Source: Marinobacterium sp. (GTDB lineage: Bacteria > Pseudomonadota > Gammaproteobacteria > Pseudomonadales > Balneatricaceae). Taken from it: a stretch of 64,000 nt of DNA. The position numbers were made by a program, and so were the translations under genes. The stretch lies in assembly GCA_030602245.1 (NCBI GenBank), contig JAUWAC010000005.1, positions 98,199 to 162,198 on the forward strand. The letters are read 5' to 3'. Shown here in pieces: positions 1 through 7,938 of this stretch. Each line of letters starts with the position of its first letter. Positions within the stretch are counted from its first letter, which is position 1. The notes under the pieces were generated by a model. It saw only the letters and a list, made by a program, of their open reading frames with translations. It was not told the origin of the DNA and did not search any database.

Positions 1-2901
1 CGAGGTGAACAGACGGGCCGCGTTGAGCGGTTGCAGCAGGTCGTGGCTGGCGGCCGCGAGGAAGCGGGTCTTGCCCAGGTTGGCGGCTTCCGCGTCGGAT
101 TTGGCCTGACGCAGCTCGTCCTCCATCAGGGCGCGGACCGTGTTTTCCTTGCGCAGCTCCTTGTTGACGACGGAGAGCGCATGGGTACGTTCCCGCACGC
201 GCTGCTCCAGATTCTCATTGGTTTCCTGCAGCGCAATCTCGGCCAGACGGCGTTCCGTGATGTCCTGATACAGCGTGAAGTAGCCGAGCAGGTCGCCATA
301 TTCACCGATATGCGGAATATAGGTGACCTCGGCATAACGCACCGAACCGTCGCGGGTCGGCATGCGCGTTTCAAAGCGCTGGCGCTCACCGGCCAGGACC
401 TTGCGGATGTAATGCTGACGCTGCTCGTGTTCCTCTTTTGGCAGCACCTTGTGTGACGGGGTGCCGGCGATGGTGTGGCGATCGATGCCGAACGCATCGG
501 CATACGCCTTGTTGACGAACAGGAAGTTGCGATCCGGGTCCAGATAGGCGATCAGCACCGGCACGTTATCGGTGTAGATGCGCACGTTCTGCTCGCTCTC
601 GCGCAGCGCTTCCTCGGTGCGCTTGTGCTGGGTGATGTCCATGTAGGTGTTGACGTAGCCGCCGTTGGGCATCGGGTTGCCGCGTACTTCGAGCACGGTG
701 CCGTCCGGGCGGTAGCGCTCGAACGCGTGCGGCTCACCGGAGCTGATCAGCGCCAGTCGTTCGGCGACCTGCTCGTCGATACTGCCGCTGCTGAGGCCGT
801 ATTCACCGCGCACCGCGTTGTAGCGGAACACCTCTTCGATCGGGCGGCCGACACAGATCAGTCCCTCCGGGAAGTTGAACATGTCGATGTAGCGCTGGTT
901 CCACGCAACCAGTCGCATGCGCTGGTCGATCACGCTGATGCCGAGGCTGATGTTCTCGATCGTGGATTGCAGCAGCGAGCGGTTGAAGCGCAGCGCCTGC
1001 GAGGCTTCATCGACGATGGCGACGACGTCGCCGATCTCCATGCCCTTGCCGCGCAGCGTCGAGTCCATGACGATCCGCGCCGATGAGGCGCCGATGGCAC
1101 CGGCAAGCAAGCGCTCAACATACTGGATCAGCTCAGGGGTCGCCTTGGCACCGGGCAGTGCCGGCTCCTCGCCGCGCTGCAGCGCGAAGTCATTGAAGGC
1201 GTGCTGGGTACGGCTGATACCCAGGAAGCGCTCCGTCAGCATCTGCAGATCGCCAACGCTGACCTGGCTGGTGAGCCGGCCCGGTTCAGAAACGCCTTTG
1301 GCATGTACGTTGGTAAAGGCGCTGGCCTGAATGCGATCGACAAGGCGCTGACTGGTCAGGCTGGAGACGATGATATAGAGCAGCACGTTCAGCGACAGGC
1401 TCCAGATCACACCATGGGTGAGCGGATCGAACAGGTCGAGGCCAAACAGTGCCGTCGGCGCCAGCCAGTCAGGTGTCGACCAGCCCGGCAGCAGGTAGGT
1501 CGGAATCAGGTGGGCGCTCTGCATCGAGGGCACGACCAGTGTGTAGACCCAGAGCAGGAACCCGGCGCTCAGCCCGGCCAGTACACCGTGGCGGTTGCCA
1601 CGCTTCCAGTAGATGCCGCCCAGAATCGCGGGCAGGAACTGAATCGCGGCGACAAAGGCGAGCAGGCCAAATGAGGCCAGCGAGCCCTGCTCACCGAGAA
1701 TGCGGTAATAGAAATACCCCAGCAGCATCAGCGTGATGATGGTGACACGGCGCACGCGCAGCAGTAGCGCACCGAGATCGCCGGACTGCGACAGCTTGAG
1801 GCGTGGGATGCGCAGCAGGACCGGGATCACGATGTCGTTACAGACCATGGTGGCCAGCGTGATACTGGCGACGATCACCATGCTGGTGGCGGCCGACAGT
1901 CCGCCGAGGAAGGCGAATGTGGTCAGAAACTCCTGTCCCTGTGCCAGTGGCAGCATCAGCACGAACGTGTCGGCGTCGACGCCGGTGCCCCCGAAGTAAA
2001 GCAGGCCACCAAACGCGATCGGCAGCACGAACAGCGAGAGCAGAAACAGATAGAGCGGGAACAGCCAGCGTGCGGTACGCAGGCTGCCCGAGTGCGTGTT
2101 CTCGACGATGGTGACATGAAATTGACGCGGCAGACAGAGGGCTGCACCGCAGGCCAGCAGTATTTCCGTCAAAAAACTGCCGCCAAACGGACTGCTGAAG
2201 TTGTCGTTGAAGCGCAGCTGAGACTGAATATTGGCGATCAAGCCCTCGCTGCCGCCGAAGATATTGAAGGTGACGAACAGGCCAACGGCAACGAATGCGG
2301 TCAGCTTGATGATCGACTCGAACGCCACCGCCAGTACCAGGCCTTCGTGATGCTCAGTGGCGTCGATATGGCGGGTACCAAACAGAATGCCGAACACCGC
2401 CATCGCCAGTGCCACGAACAGGGCTGTATCAGCCCCCTTGCTGGCGGCCTCGGTCACGCCGGGTGCCAGTGCGTTGTAACTGATGGCAACCGCCTTCAGC
2501 TGAAGGGCGATGTAGGGAATGGTGCCGAGTACGGCGATCACCGTCACCAGCACGGCCAGACTCTGGCTCTTGCCGTAGCGCGACGAGATAAAGTCGGAGA
2601 TCGAGGTGATATTCTGCTGTTTGCTGACCAGGATGACCTTCTCGATCACACGCCAGGCAAACAGAAACACCAGCGCGGGGCCGAGATAGGTCGCCATGAA
2701 CTCCCACCCGGTCGATGCCGCACGGCCGACGGCGCCATAAAAGGTCCAGGAAGAGCAGTACACCGCCAGCGACAGCGAATAGACCACCGGGTTACTGGCC
2801 CAGCGTTTGCCGGCGCTGCTTTTATCCCCGTAATAGGCGAGCCCGAACAGCAGGCACAGGTACGCCAGGGAGATCAGAATGATGGTCCAGCCCGATAACA
2901 T
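1..2901 (-). CDS. SLC5-coupled PAS hybrid sensor histidine kinase, CrbS/MxtR-like (partial, 3' end outside window)
   Basis: Membrane sensor kinase; 967 codons are present and the C-terminal part lies off the left edge. The N-terminal roughly 500 residues are a sodium/solute symporter (SSS/SLC5) domain with many hydrophobic helices (starts MLSGWTIILISLAYL). A linker follows, then two PAS segments (one begins near LLQSTIENISLGISVID), a coiled coil (NENLEQRVRERTHAL) and the start of the HisKA domain with the phospho-acceptor box SHDLLQPLNAARLF right at the window edge. The architecture matches CrbS/MxtR/NahK-type kinases; in Vibrio and Pseudomonas, CrbS and MxtR control acetate use. It is divergent from a DUF4212/symporter pair, which supports an acetate-sensing role (inference). 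ATG at 2901 is the first codon that begins the first helix; its ribosome site is weak. The ATPase and any receiver domain cannot be seen. Confidence 0.85.
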   Translation of the reverse strand, partial: MLSGWTIILISLAYLCLLFGLAYYGDKSSAGKRWASNPVVYSLSLAVYCSSWTFYGAVGRAASTGWEFMATYLGPALVFLFAWRVIEKVILVSKQQNITSISDFISSRYGKSQSLAVLVTVIAVLGTIPYIALQLKAVAISYNALAPGVTEAASKGADTALFVALAMAVFGILFGTRHIDATEHHEGLVLAVAFESIIKLTAFVAVGLFVTFNIFGGSEGLIANIQSQLRFNDNFSSPFGGSFLTEILLACGAALCLPRQFHVTIVENTHSGSLRTARWLFPLYLFLLSLFVLPIAFGGLLYFGGTGVDADTFVLMLPLAQGQEFLTTFAFLGGLSAATSMVIVASITLATMVCNDIVIPVLLRIPRLKLSQSGDLGALLLRVRRVTIITLMLLGYFYYRILGEQGSLASFGLLAFVAAIQFLPAILGGIYWKRGNRHGVLAGLSAGFLLWVYTLVVPSMQSAHLIPTYLLPGWSTPDWLAPTALFGLDLFDPLTHGVIWSLSLNVLLYIIVSSLTSQRLVDRIQASAFTNVHAKGVSEPGRLTSQVSVGDLQMLTERFLGISRTQHAFNDFALQRGEEPALPGAKATPELIQYVERLLAGAIGASSARIVMDSTLRGKGMEIGDVVAIVDEASQALRFNRSLLQSTIENISLGISVIDQRMRLVAWNQRYIDMFNFPEGLICVGRPIEEVFRYNAVRGEYGLSSGSIDEQVAERLALISSGEPHAFERYRPDGTVLEVRGNPMPNGGYVNTYMDITQHKRTEEALRESEQNVRIYTDNVPVLIAYLDPDRNFLFVNKAYADAFGIDRHTIAGTPSHKVLPKEEHEQRQHYIRKVLAGERQRFETRMPTRDGSVRYAEVTYIPHIGEYGDLLGYFTLYQDITERRLAEIALQETNENLEQRVRERTHALSVVNKELRKENTVRALMEDELRQAKSDAEAANLGKTRFLAAASHDLLQPLNAARLFTS

Positions 2902-3217
2902 GTCGACAGATTCCGCTCGTCAAAGAAAATTCATGATGCCAGTTTACTCTTCGTGTCCGGGTCGAGGGAGTCCCGCGACCTGTGCGGCACGGCGTGCAGG
3001 AAAACATACCCTAAGACCTTGGTCTAGGTTGTGTTACCGGTCCCCGGGCCTCTATTGTGTGATGGACGCTTATGGCGCAGGAGTTGCGGTGCCAGGGGCA
3101 GGATTGCAGACAGTATGAATCAGACTAAAGTCGGGGCTCCTGTGCCGCGACGCGTTTGTTAGATTCAACCTGTCTGCTTCCATCAGTCGTAATAAAAACA
3201 ATAGAAAGGATGGTGCC
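2902..3217. promoter_or_regulatory. Divergent intergenic regulatory region
   Basis: This 316-base gap separates the sensor kinase (minus) from the DUF4212 gene (plus) and must carry both promoters. I see no strong sigma-70 pair. The notable element is the AGACC-TT-GGTCT inverted repeat near the middle, listed separately. No convincing small gene is present: short open frames here lack ribosome sites and family features. Confidence 0.5.
3014..3025. promoter_or_regulatory. Candidate operator, inverted repeat AGACC-TT-GGTCT
   Basis: Perfect 5-bp arms with a 2-base centre, about 190 bases upstream of the DUF4212 start and 110 upstream of the kinase start. A LuxR-type regulator (CrbR/ErdR) is the expected partner of a CrbS-like kinase and would bind a short dyad in such a place. 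That link is inference; the repeat is short enough to arise by chance. Confidence 0.3.
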
Positions 3218-3478
3218 ATGTCTAGCAACATCAGCAGCGCGCAGGCCTACTGGAAGGAAAACCTGCGTATCATCATGACCTACCTCGCGATCTGGTTCGT
3301 TGTGTCCTACGGATGCAGCATCCTGTTCGTCGACGCCCTTGATCAGATCCAGTTCTTCGGCTTCCCGCTCGGGTTCTGGTTCGCTCAGCAGGGTTCAATC
3401 TACGTCTTTCTCGGGCTGATCTGGGCATACGTGTTCAGCATGAACAAGCTCGACGAAAAGTACGACGTTCACGAATAA
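3218..3478 (+). CDS. DUF4212 small membrane protein, symporter partner
   Basis: Protein of 86 residues with two hydrophobic helices (around residues 18-40 and 50-72) and short polar ends, the typical size of DUF4212. Members of this family are found almost always directly upstream of VC_2705-type sodium/solute symporters, as here (25 bases apart), much as YjcH precedes ActP. It probably assembles with or stabilises the symporter in the inner membrane; no biochemical role is established that I know. ATG is preceded by a good AAAGGA ribosome site. Likely the first gene of a two-gene operon ending at the terminator near 5.3 kb. Confidence 0.88.
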   Translation: MSSNISSAQAYWKENLRIIMTYLAIWFVVSYGCSILFVDALDQIQFFGFPLGFWFAQQGSIYVFLGLIWAYVFSMNKLDEKYDVHE

Positions 3479-3502
3479 AAATAAGTACGAAGGACGCTCA
3501 CC

Positions 3503-5272
3503 ATGAGTCTTGATCTGCTCACATACCTGTTCATCGGGGGATCGTTCGCACTCTATATCGGCATCGCGATATGGGCTCGTGCAGGTTCCACCAAAGAGTT
3601 CTACGTTGCAGGTGGCGGTGTACCGCCGGTTGCCAACGGTATGGCGACTGCGGCCGACTGGATGTCTGCTGCATCGTTCATCTCCCTCGCCGGTATCGTT
3701 TCCTTTATCGGCCGTGACGGTTCTGCCTACCTGATGGGCTGGACCGGTGGTTACGTTCTGCTCGCGATGCTGCTGGCACCTTACCTGCGTAAGTTCGGTA
3801 AGTTCACCGTGCCTGACTTCATCGGTGACCGTTACTACTCCAATACTGCGCGTACCATCGCGGTTATCTGCACCATCGTCATCTCCTTCACTTACGTGGC
3901 AGGTCAGATGCGTGGTGTTGGTATCGTGTTCTCACGCTACCTGCACGTTGATATCAATACCGGTGTTGTCATCGGTATGGCGATCGTATTCTTCTACGCC
4001 GTTCTCGGCGGCATGAAGGGGATCACCTACACCCAGGTGGCCCAGTACTGCGTACTGATTCTGGCCTTCATGGTGCCGGCGATCTTCCTGTCCATGCAGG
4101 TGACCGGCCACTTCCTGCCGCAGACCGGTCTGGGTGCGACGCTGGATAACGGTCAGTCCGTACTGGCAACCCTGAACGAACTGCATCGCGAGCTGGGCTT
4201 TGCCGAGTACACCGATGGGCGCAAGACCACGATTGACCTGTTCTTCCTGACCGCTGCGCTGATGTGCGGTACTGCAGGCCTGCCGCACGTTATCGTTCGC
4301 TTCTTCACCGTACCGCGCGTGAAGGACGCTCGTATCTCCGCCGGCTGGGCGCTGGTCTTCATCGCTATCCTGTACACCACCGTTCCGGCTGTTGCTGGCT
4401 TCGGTCGCGTGAACCTGATCCAGACCATCAACGGTCAGGATAACCAGGGCACCGAGTACACCGCGATGCCGGACTGGTTCAAGAACTGGGAGAACTCCGG
4501 TCTGATCGCCTGGGCTGACAAGAACGGCGACGGCAAGGTGTACTACCAGTCTGGCAACGCCTTCAACGGCAAGCCTGCCTTTGCCGAGGAGCGCGGTGAG
4601 TTTGGTCAGCGTATCACCACCAACGCCTCTGACAGCGCCAATGAAGTCTACGTCGACCGCGACATCATGGTTCTGGCAAACCCGGAAATCGCACAGCTGC
4701 CGGCCTGGGTTATCGCCCTGGTGGCCGCAGGTGCAGTCGCAGCGGCACTGTCCACTGCAGCCGGTCTGCTGCTGGTTATCTCGACCTCGATCTCGCATGA
4801 CCTGATGAAGAAGACCATCAATCCGAATATCACCGACAAGCAGGAGCTGATGTACGCTCGTCTTGCGGCGATCGTGGCGATCATCATCGCCGGCTACTTC
4901 GGTATCAACCCGCCGGGCTTCGTGGCTCAGGTGGTGGCTCTGGCCTTCGGTCTGGCAGCGTCTTCGGTATTCCCGGCGATCATTCTGGGTATCTTCAATG
5001 CCCGTATGAACACTCAGGGCGCCGTTGCCGGCATGCTGGTGGGTCTGGTCAGCACCATGGCGTACATCATCTACTTCAAGTTCATGGGCGGTACTGCCGA
5101 CCAGTGGTTCCTCGGCATCTCTCCGGAGGGCTTCGGTACCGTGGGCATGATCCTGAACGTGATCGTGGCCTTCATCGTCTCTGCGATGACACCGCCGCCG
5201 CCGGCTGAAATCCAGCAGATCGTCGAGGATATCCGTATCCCGCGCGGCGCTGGTGCAGCTCATGCACACTGA
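3503..5272 (+). CDS. Sodium/solute symporter, VC_2705 family (ActP-like, probable acetate/monocarboxylate uptake)
   Basis: Integral inner-membrane transporter of 589 residues with the SSS fold (about 13 helices). Early signature regions (FYVAGGGVPPVANGMATAADWMSAASF) match the ActP/VC_2705 branch, whose members carry acetate or other small carboxylates with Na+. Residues about 300-400 form a large non-membrane loop that includes an EF-hand-like stretch, DKNGDGKVYYQS (from residue 339), which may bind Ca2+. It follows the DUF4212 gene and sits opposite a CrbS-like kinase, so coordinated acetate sensing and uptake is the likely job. Substrate is not proven by sequence. The gene is followed at once by a strong hairpin terminator. 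Confidence 0.9.
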   Translation: MSLDLLTYLFIGGSFALYIGIAIWARAGSTKEFYVAGGGVPPVANGMATAADWMSAASFISLAGIVSFIGRDGSAYLMGWTGGYVLLAMLLAPYLRKFGKFTVPDFIGDRYYSNTARTIAVICTIVISFTYVAGQMRGVGIVFSRYLHVDINTGVVIGMAIVFFYAVLGGMKGITYTQVAQYCVLILAFMVPAIFLSMQVTGHFLPQTGLGATLDNGQSVLATLNELHRELGFAEYTDGRKTTIDLFFLTAALMCGTAGLPHVIVRFFTVPRVKDARISAGWALVFIAILYTTVPAVAGFGRVNLIQTINGQDNQGTEYTAMPDWFKNWENSGLIAWADKNGDGKVYYQSGNAFNGKPAFAEERGEFGQRITTNASDSANEVYVDRDIMVLANPEIAQLPAWVIALVAAGAVAAALSTAAGLLLVISTSISHDLMKKTINPNITDKQELMYARLAAIVAIIIAGYFGINPPGFVAQVVALAFGLAASSVFPAIILGIFNARMNTQGAVAGMLVGLVSTMAYIIYFKFMGGTADQWFLGISPEGFGTVGMILNVIVAFIVSAMTPPPPAEIQQIVEDIRIPRGAGAAHAH

Positions 5273-5297
5273 TCACTGATCAGTTGCAGTAACCGGA

Positions 5298-5338
5298 AAG
5301 GGGCACACCGGCGCAGGTTGGTGTGCCCCTTTTCTTTT
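5298..5338 (+). terminator. Rho-independent terminator after the symporter
   Basis: Arms AAGGGGCACACC (5298-5309) and GGTGTGCCCCTT (5320-5331) form a perfect 12-bp stem with a 10-base loop, followed by TTCTTTTCT. A second perfect dyad, ACTGATCA-C-TGATCAGT (5268-5284), overlaps the symporter stop codon just before it. The position ends the DUF4212/symporter operon. It also rules out the upstream start of the next gene, which would lie inside the stem. Confidence 0.88.
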
Positions 5339-5391
5339 CTGACCGAACTAGCGGAATGAATTCGCCCCGTGCGGGGTGCGAGGAGGAAGTG

Positions 5392-7209
5392 ATGCCTGAT
5401 TCATTCAAGATGGACAATATTCCGTTCAGTCTGCTGGATGAGAATGAGCAGGCGCTGGTGCGCTCCAATCTCGACCTCGGGTACTACCAGAAGGGCGAGA
5501 AGATCATCACCGCCGGCGAGGTGCCGGAGGGTGTCTTCGTCATCCTCAAGGGCCGGGTGCTGGAGAGTGAGGCGGGAGATGAGCAGCAGCATGTCTACGT
5601 GCATTACGAAGACGAGGATTATTTTGGTGGCTGGTCGGCCCTGCGGGGGACAGCGATCCATGACTTCATTGCTGAAGAAGAAACCATCTGCCATATCCTG
5701 CCGACGCGGGTGTTGCATGAGCTGATTCAGAGCAACGCACTGTTTGCGGACTACTTCCAGCAAACCTTCAGTGCCAAGACTGAGATCGTCGCTCAGCACG
5801 GCAAAGGCCAGGACATGACCGAATTCATGCTGGCGAAAATCAGCAGTGCGACCGTGCGCGAACCGCTGGTGGTAGAGCAGGGTACGACGATTCAGGACGC
5901 CACGCGGCTGATGCGCGAGCACAAGGCGGACTGTGTGCTGGCCCGCAAGGGTGGGCGCTTCGGCATGGTGACCGGCACCGACCTGCTTGATGCGGTGGTG
6001 CTGAAGGGGCAGGGGCTTGATACCGACGTGTCGGAGATCGCCTCCTACCGCCTGATCACGGCTGATCTCGAGGATTACCTGTTCAATGCGCTGGTCATGA
6101 TGACGCAGCAGCAGATCGAGCGCGTCGTGGTCATGAACGGTCAGTCGATGGTGGGTATCGTCGAACTGACCGACGTGCTCAGTTACTTCTCGAGCCACTC
6201 GCATGTCATCGGGCTGCGCATCGAACGCGCCTCCAGTATCGATGATTTGCGCGAGGCGGCACAGGGGCTCAATGACCTGATCAAGGCGCTGGTCTCCACC
6301 GGCGTCAAGATCCGTTTCACGATGGATCTGCTGGCGGCAATGAACGGCCGCATCATGGCGAAGCTGTTTGATCTGATGATTCCAAGCGACATGCAGCCCC
6401 ACGTCTGCCTGATCGTTATGGGTTCGGAGGGGCGTGGCGAGCAGATCATGAAGACCGATCAGGACAACGCGCTGATCTTCCGTGACGGACTGTCCTGGGC
6501 GCAGATGCAGGACACCATGAATCGCTTCAGCGAGATGCTGATTTCGTTCGGTTTTCCACCGTGCCCCGGCAACATCATGGTATCGAATCCGGAGTGGGTG
6601 AACTCGGTGGGTGACTGGACACAGAAACTCAGTGACTGGGCCGAAACCTGTGAGGGTACGTCGCAGATGAACCTGGCCATCGCGGTCGATGCCAAACCGG
6701 TGGCCGGCAATCAGGCGCTGTTCAAGGTGGCGCGTAACTGGTTCCTGCGCCATCTGCGCAACAACGATGTGTTCTTCTCCCATTTCGCGCGCGCGTCGGT
6801 GGAGTTTGATACGCCGCTGACCTTTTTCGGCAACATCAAGGACAAGGGGCAGCTCGATATCAAGAAGGGCGGCATCTTCCCGATTGTCCATGGCGTGCGC
6901 ACGCTGGCGCTTGAGCACCGTATCCTGGCGACCAATACTTACAAGCGGATCGAAGCGCTGATTGAGGATGGTCAGCTGCGGGAGAAGGATGGCAAGGATA
7001 TCGCCGAGGCGCTGTCGCTGTTCATTCAGTTGCGCCTGCGTCAGCAGATGCGGCGCGTGGAGGAGAGCGACGACGGCTTCGATCCGACGCCGAACCTTAT
7101 CGAACTGCATCAGCTCAACAAGATGGACCGCGACCTGCTGCGCGACGCGCTGCAGATCGTGAAGGCCTTCAAGAAACATCTGGCGCTGCGCTATCATCTG
7201 GGAGGTTGA
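5392..7209 (+). CDS. cNMP-binding/CBS-pair/DUF294 nucleotidyltransferase-like protein
   Basis: Cytoplasmic protein of 605 residues. Domains in order: cyclic-nucleotide-binding-like (about 1-140), a CBS pair (about 150-280), the DUF294 nucleotidyltransferase-like domain with GSEGRGEQ at 344-351 and the DQDN motif shortly after, and the DUF294 C-terminal helical domain to the end. The arrangement resembles signal-transduction proteins related to the PII-uridylyltransferase fold. Its substrate is unknown, but CBS and cNMP domains suggest sensing of adenine nucleotides. The ATG at 5392 has an AGGAGG site 7 bases upstream; an earlier in-frame ATG at 5323 lies in the terminator stem and is rejected. 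The gene runs directly into the exonuclease gene, and this pair recurs beside VC_2705 symporters in marine gammaproteobacteria (from memory). Confidence 0.85.
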   Translation: MPDSFKMDNIPFSLLDENEQALVRSNLDLGYYQKGEKIITAGEVPEGVFVILKGRVLESEAGDEQQHVYVHYEDEDYFGGWSALRGTAIHDFIAEEETICHILPTRVLHELIQSNALFADYFQQTFSAKTEIVAQHGKGQDMTEFMLAKISSATVREPLVVEQGTTIQDATRLMREHKADCVLARKGGRFGMVTGTDLLDAVVLKGQGLDTDVSEIASYRLITADLEDYLFNALVMMTQQQIERVVVMNGQSMVGIVELTDVLSYFSSHSHVIGLRIERASSIDDLREAAQGLNDLIKALVSTGVKIRFTMDLLAAMNGRIMAKLFDLMIPSDMQPHVCLIVMGSEGRGEQIMKTDQDNALIFRDGLSWAQMQDTMNRFSEMLISFGFPPCPGNIMVSNPEWVNSVGDWTQKLSDWAETCEGTSQMNLAIAVDAKPVAGNQALFKVARNWFLRHLRNNDVFFSHFARASVEFDTPLTFFGNIKDKGQLDIKKGGIFPIVHGVRTLALEHRILATNTYKRIEALIEDGQLREKDGKDIAEALSLFIQLRLRQQMRRVEESDDGFDPTPNLIELHQLNKMDRDLLRDALQIVKAFKKHLALRYHLGG

Positions 7210-7211
7210 AG

Positions 7212-7841
7212 ATGATAATACCGAGAACGATCCGGCGGCTGCAGGAGCGCCGCTCCCATCGCAACGGGCCCTGGGCCGACCTGTTTGAAAGCTACGATGG
7301 CGACGAAGTGATTTCGCTCGACTGCGAGACCACCAGTCTCGAGGTCAGTGAAGCCGAGATCCTGTCGATCGGCGCGGTACGGATCAAGGGACGCAAGGTG
7401 ATGACCAGCGATCGACTGGATCTGCGTCTGAAGCCGCCGGCCAGTCTGTCCGGCGACTCCATCAAGGTACACAAGATCCGCGCCAGCGATCTGAGTGACG
7501 GTATCGAGCTTGAGGATGCGCTGGAGCAGTTGCTGAAGTTTATCGGCAACCGACCGATCCTAGGCTACTACGTCAATTACGATATTCGTGTCATCGACAA
7601 ATTCCTGCGGCCGCACTATGGCTTCGGGTTGCCGAACAAGGCGATCGAGTTGTCCCACGTCTACCATGACATCATTAAATGGAAGCATATCGGCGGCGAT
7701 GTCGACCTGCGCTTCGACACCATCGCCAGTCAGCTGGATATTCCGATCATCCAGCGCCATACCGCATTGGGTGATGCGATCACTGTTGCGCTGATGTATG
7801 TGCGCCTCAAGCACGGTCAGGCGCCGGTCGATACGCACTGA
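7212..7841 (+). CDS. DEDDh-type 3'-5' exonuclease (DnaQ/epsilon-like)
   Basis: Soluble protein of 209 residues with the RNase T/DnaQ exonuclease fold. ExoI holds the DxE pair (SLDCETTSLEVSEAEILSIG, residues about 36-55), ExoII is in GYYVNYDIRVID, and ExoIII is HTALGDA with the catalytic His and Asp, making it the DEDDh class. It would degrade single-strand or mismatched 3' ends; the family includes stand-alone PolC/DnaQ-like enzymes and this one is not the replicative epsilon by length or context. GGGAGG lies 6 bases before ATG 7212; a TTG at 7206 overlapping the previous stop is the weaker choice. Translationally coupled to the DUF294 gene, possibly serving it, though no functional link is known. 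Confidence 0.85.
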   Translation: MIIPRTIRRLQERRSHRNGPWADLFESYDGDEVISLDCETTSLEVSEAEILSIGAVRIKGRKVMTSDRLDLRLKPPASLSGDSIKVHKIRASDLSDGIELEDALEQLLKFIGNRPILGYYVNYDIRVIDKFLRPHYGFGLPNKAIELSHVYHDIIKWKHIGGDVDLRFDTIASQLDIPIIQRHTALGDAITVALMYVRLKHGQAPVDTH

Positions 7842-7866
7842 TCACGCGACAGGTGTCAAAAAAGTG

Positions 7867-7895
7867 AACGGGCCAATGGCCCGTTTCTTGCTTTT
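7867..7895 (+). terminator. Hairpin after the exonuclease gene, overlapping the flhA promoter
   Basis: AACGGGCC-AAT-GGCCCGTT is a perfect 8-bp stem with a 3-base loop followed by TCTTGCTTTT. It looks like a terminator for the DUF294/exonuclease operon, with a broken T tract. Its right arm is also the -24 part of a sigma-54 promoter, so one sequence may do two jobs. Confidence 0.5.
7877..7892 (+). promoter_or_regulatory. Sigma-54 promoter of flhA
   Basis: TGGCCCGTTTCTTGCT matches the -24/-12 consensus TGGCACG-N4-TTGCW at all but one base, and GG and GC are exactly 10 bases apart. Transcription would start near 7903, upstream of the chosen flhA start. In Pseudomonas and Vibrio, flhA belongs to the class driven by RpoN with FleQ/FlrC-type activators, so both place and type fit. 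I did not find a recognisable activator site. Confidence 0.75.
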
Positions 7896-7938
7896 AACTA
7901 CTGCGCAAGGCATTTTTTCGGGGTGGAGTGACGATTAT

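Noticed and set aside
31..2898. Several plus-strand open frames of 60-268 codons in the first 2.9 kb
   Set aside because: They are antisense to the sensor kinase gene, have Arg/Gln/His-rich compositions typical of GC-rich shadow frames, and lack ribosome sites and family features.
3932..5269. A 445-codon minus-strand frame opposite the symporter
   Set aside because: Composition (His, Asp, Gln, Arg rich) is that of a reverse-complement shadow; the plus strand encodes an unmistakable transporter.
5401..7197. A 598-codon minus-strand frame opposite the DUF294 gene
   Set aside because: Antisense shadow of a clear cNMP/CBS/DUF294 gene; no start signal or domain.
7798..7938. N-terminal extension of FlhA from in-frame codons at 7798 or 7876
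   Set aside because: It overlaps the exonuclease gene and the hairpin/sigma-54 promoter, and the extra residues have no counterpart in FlhA proteins.
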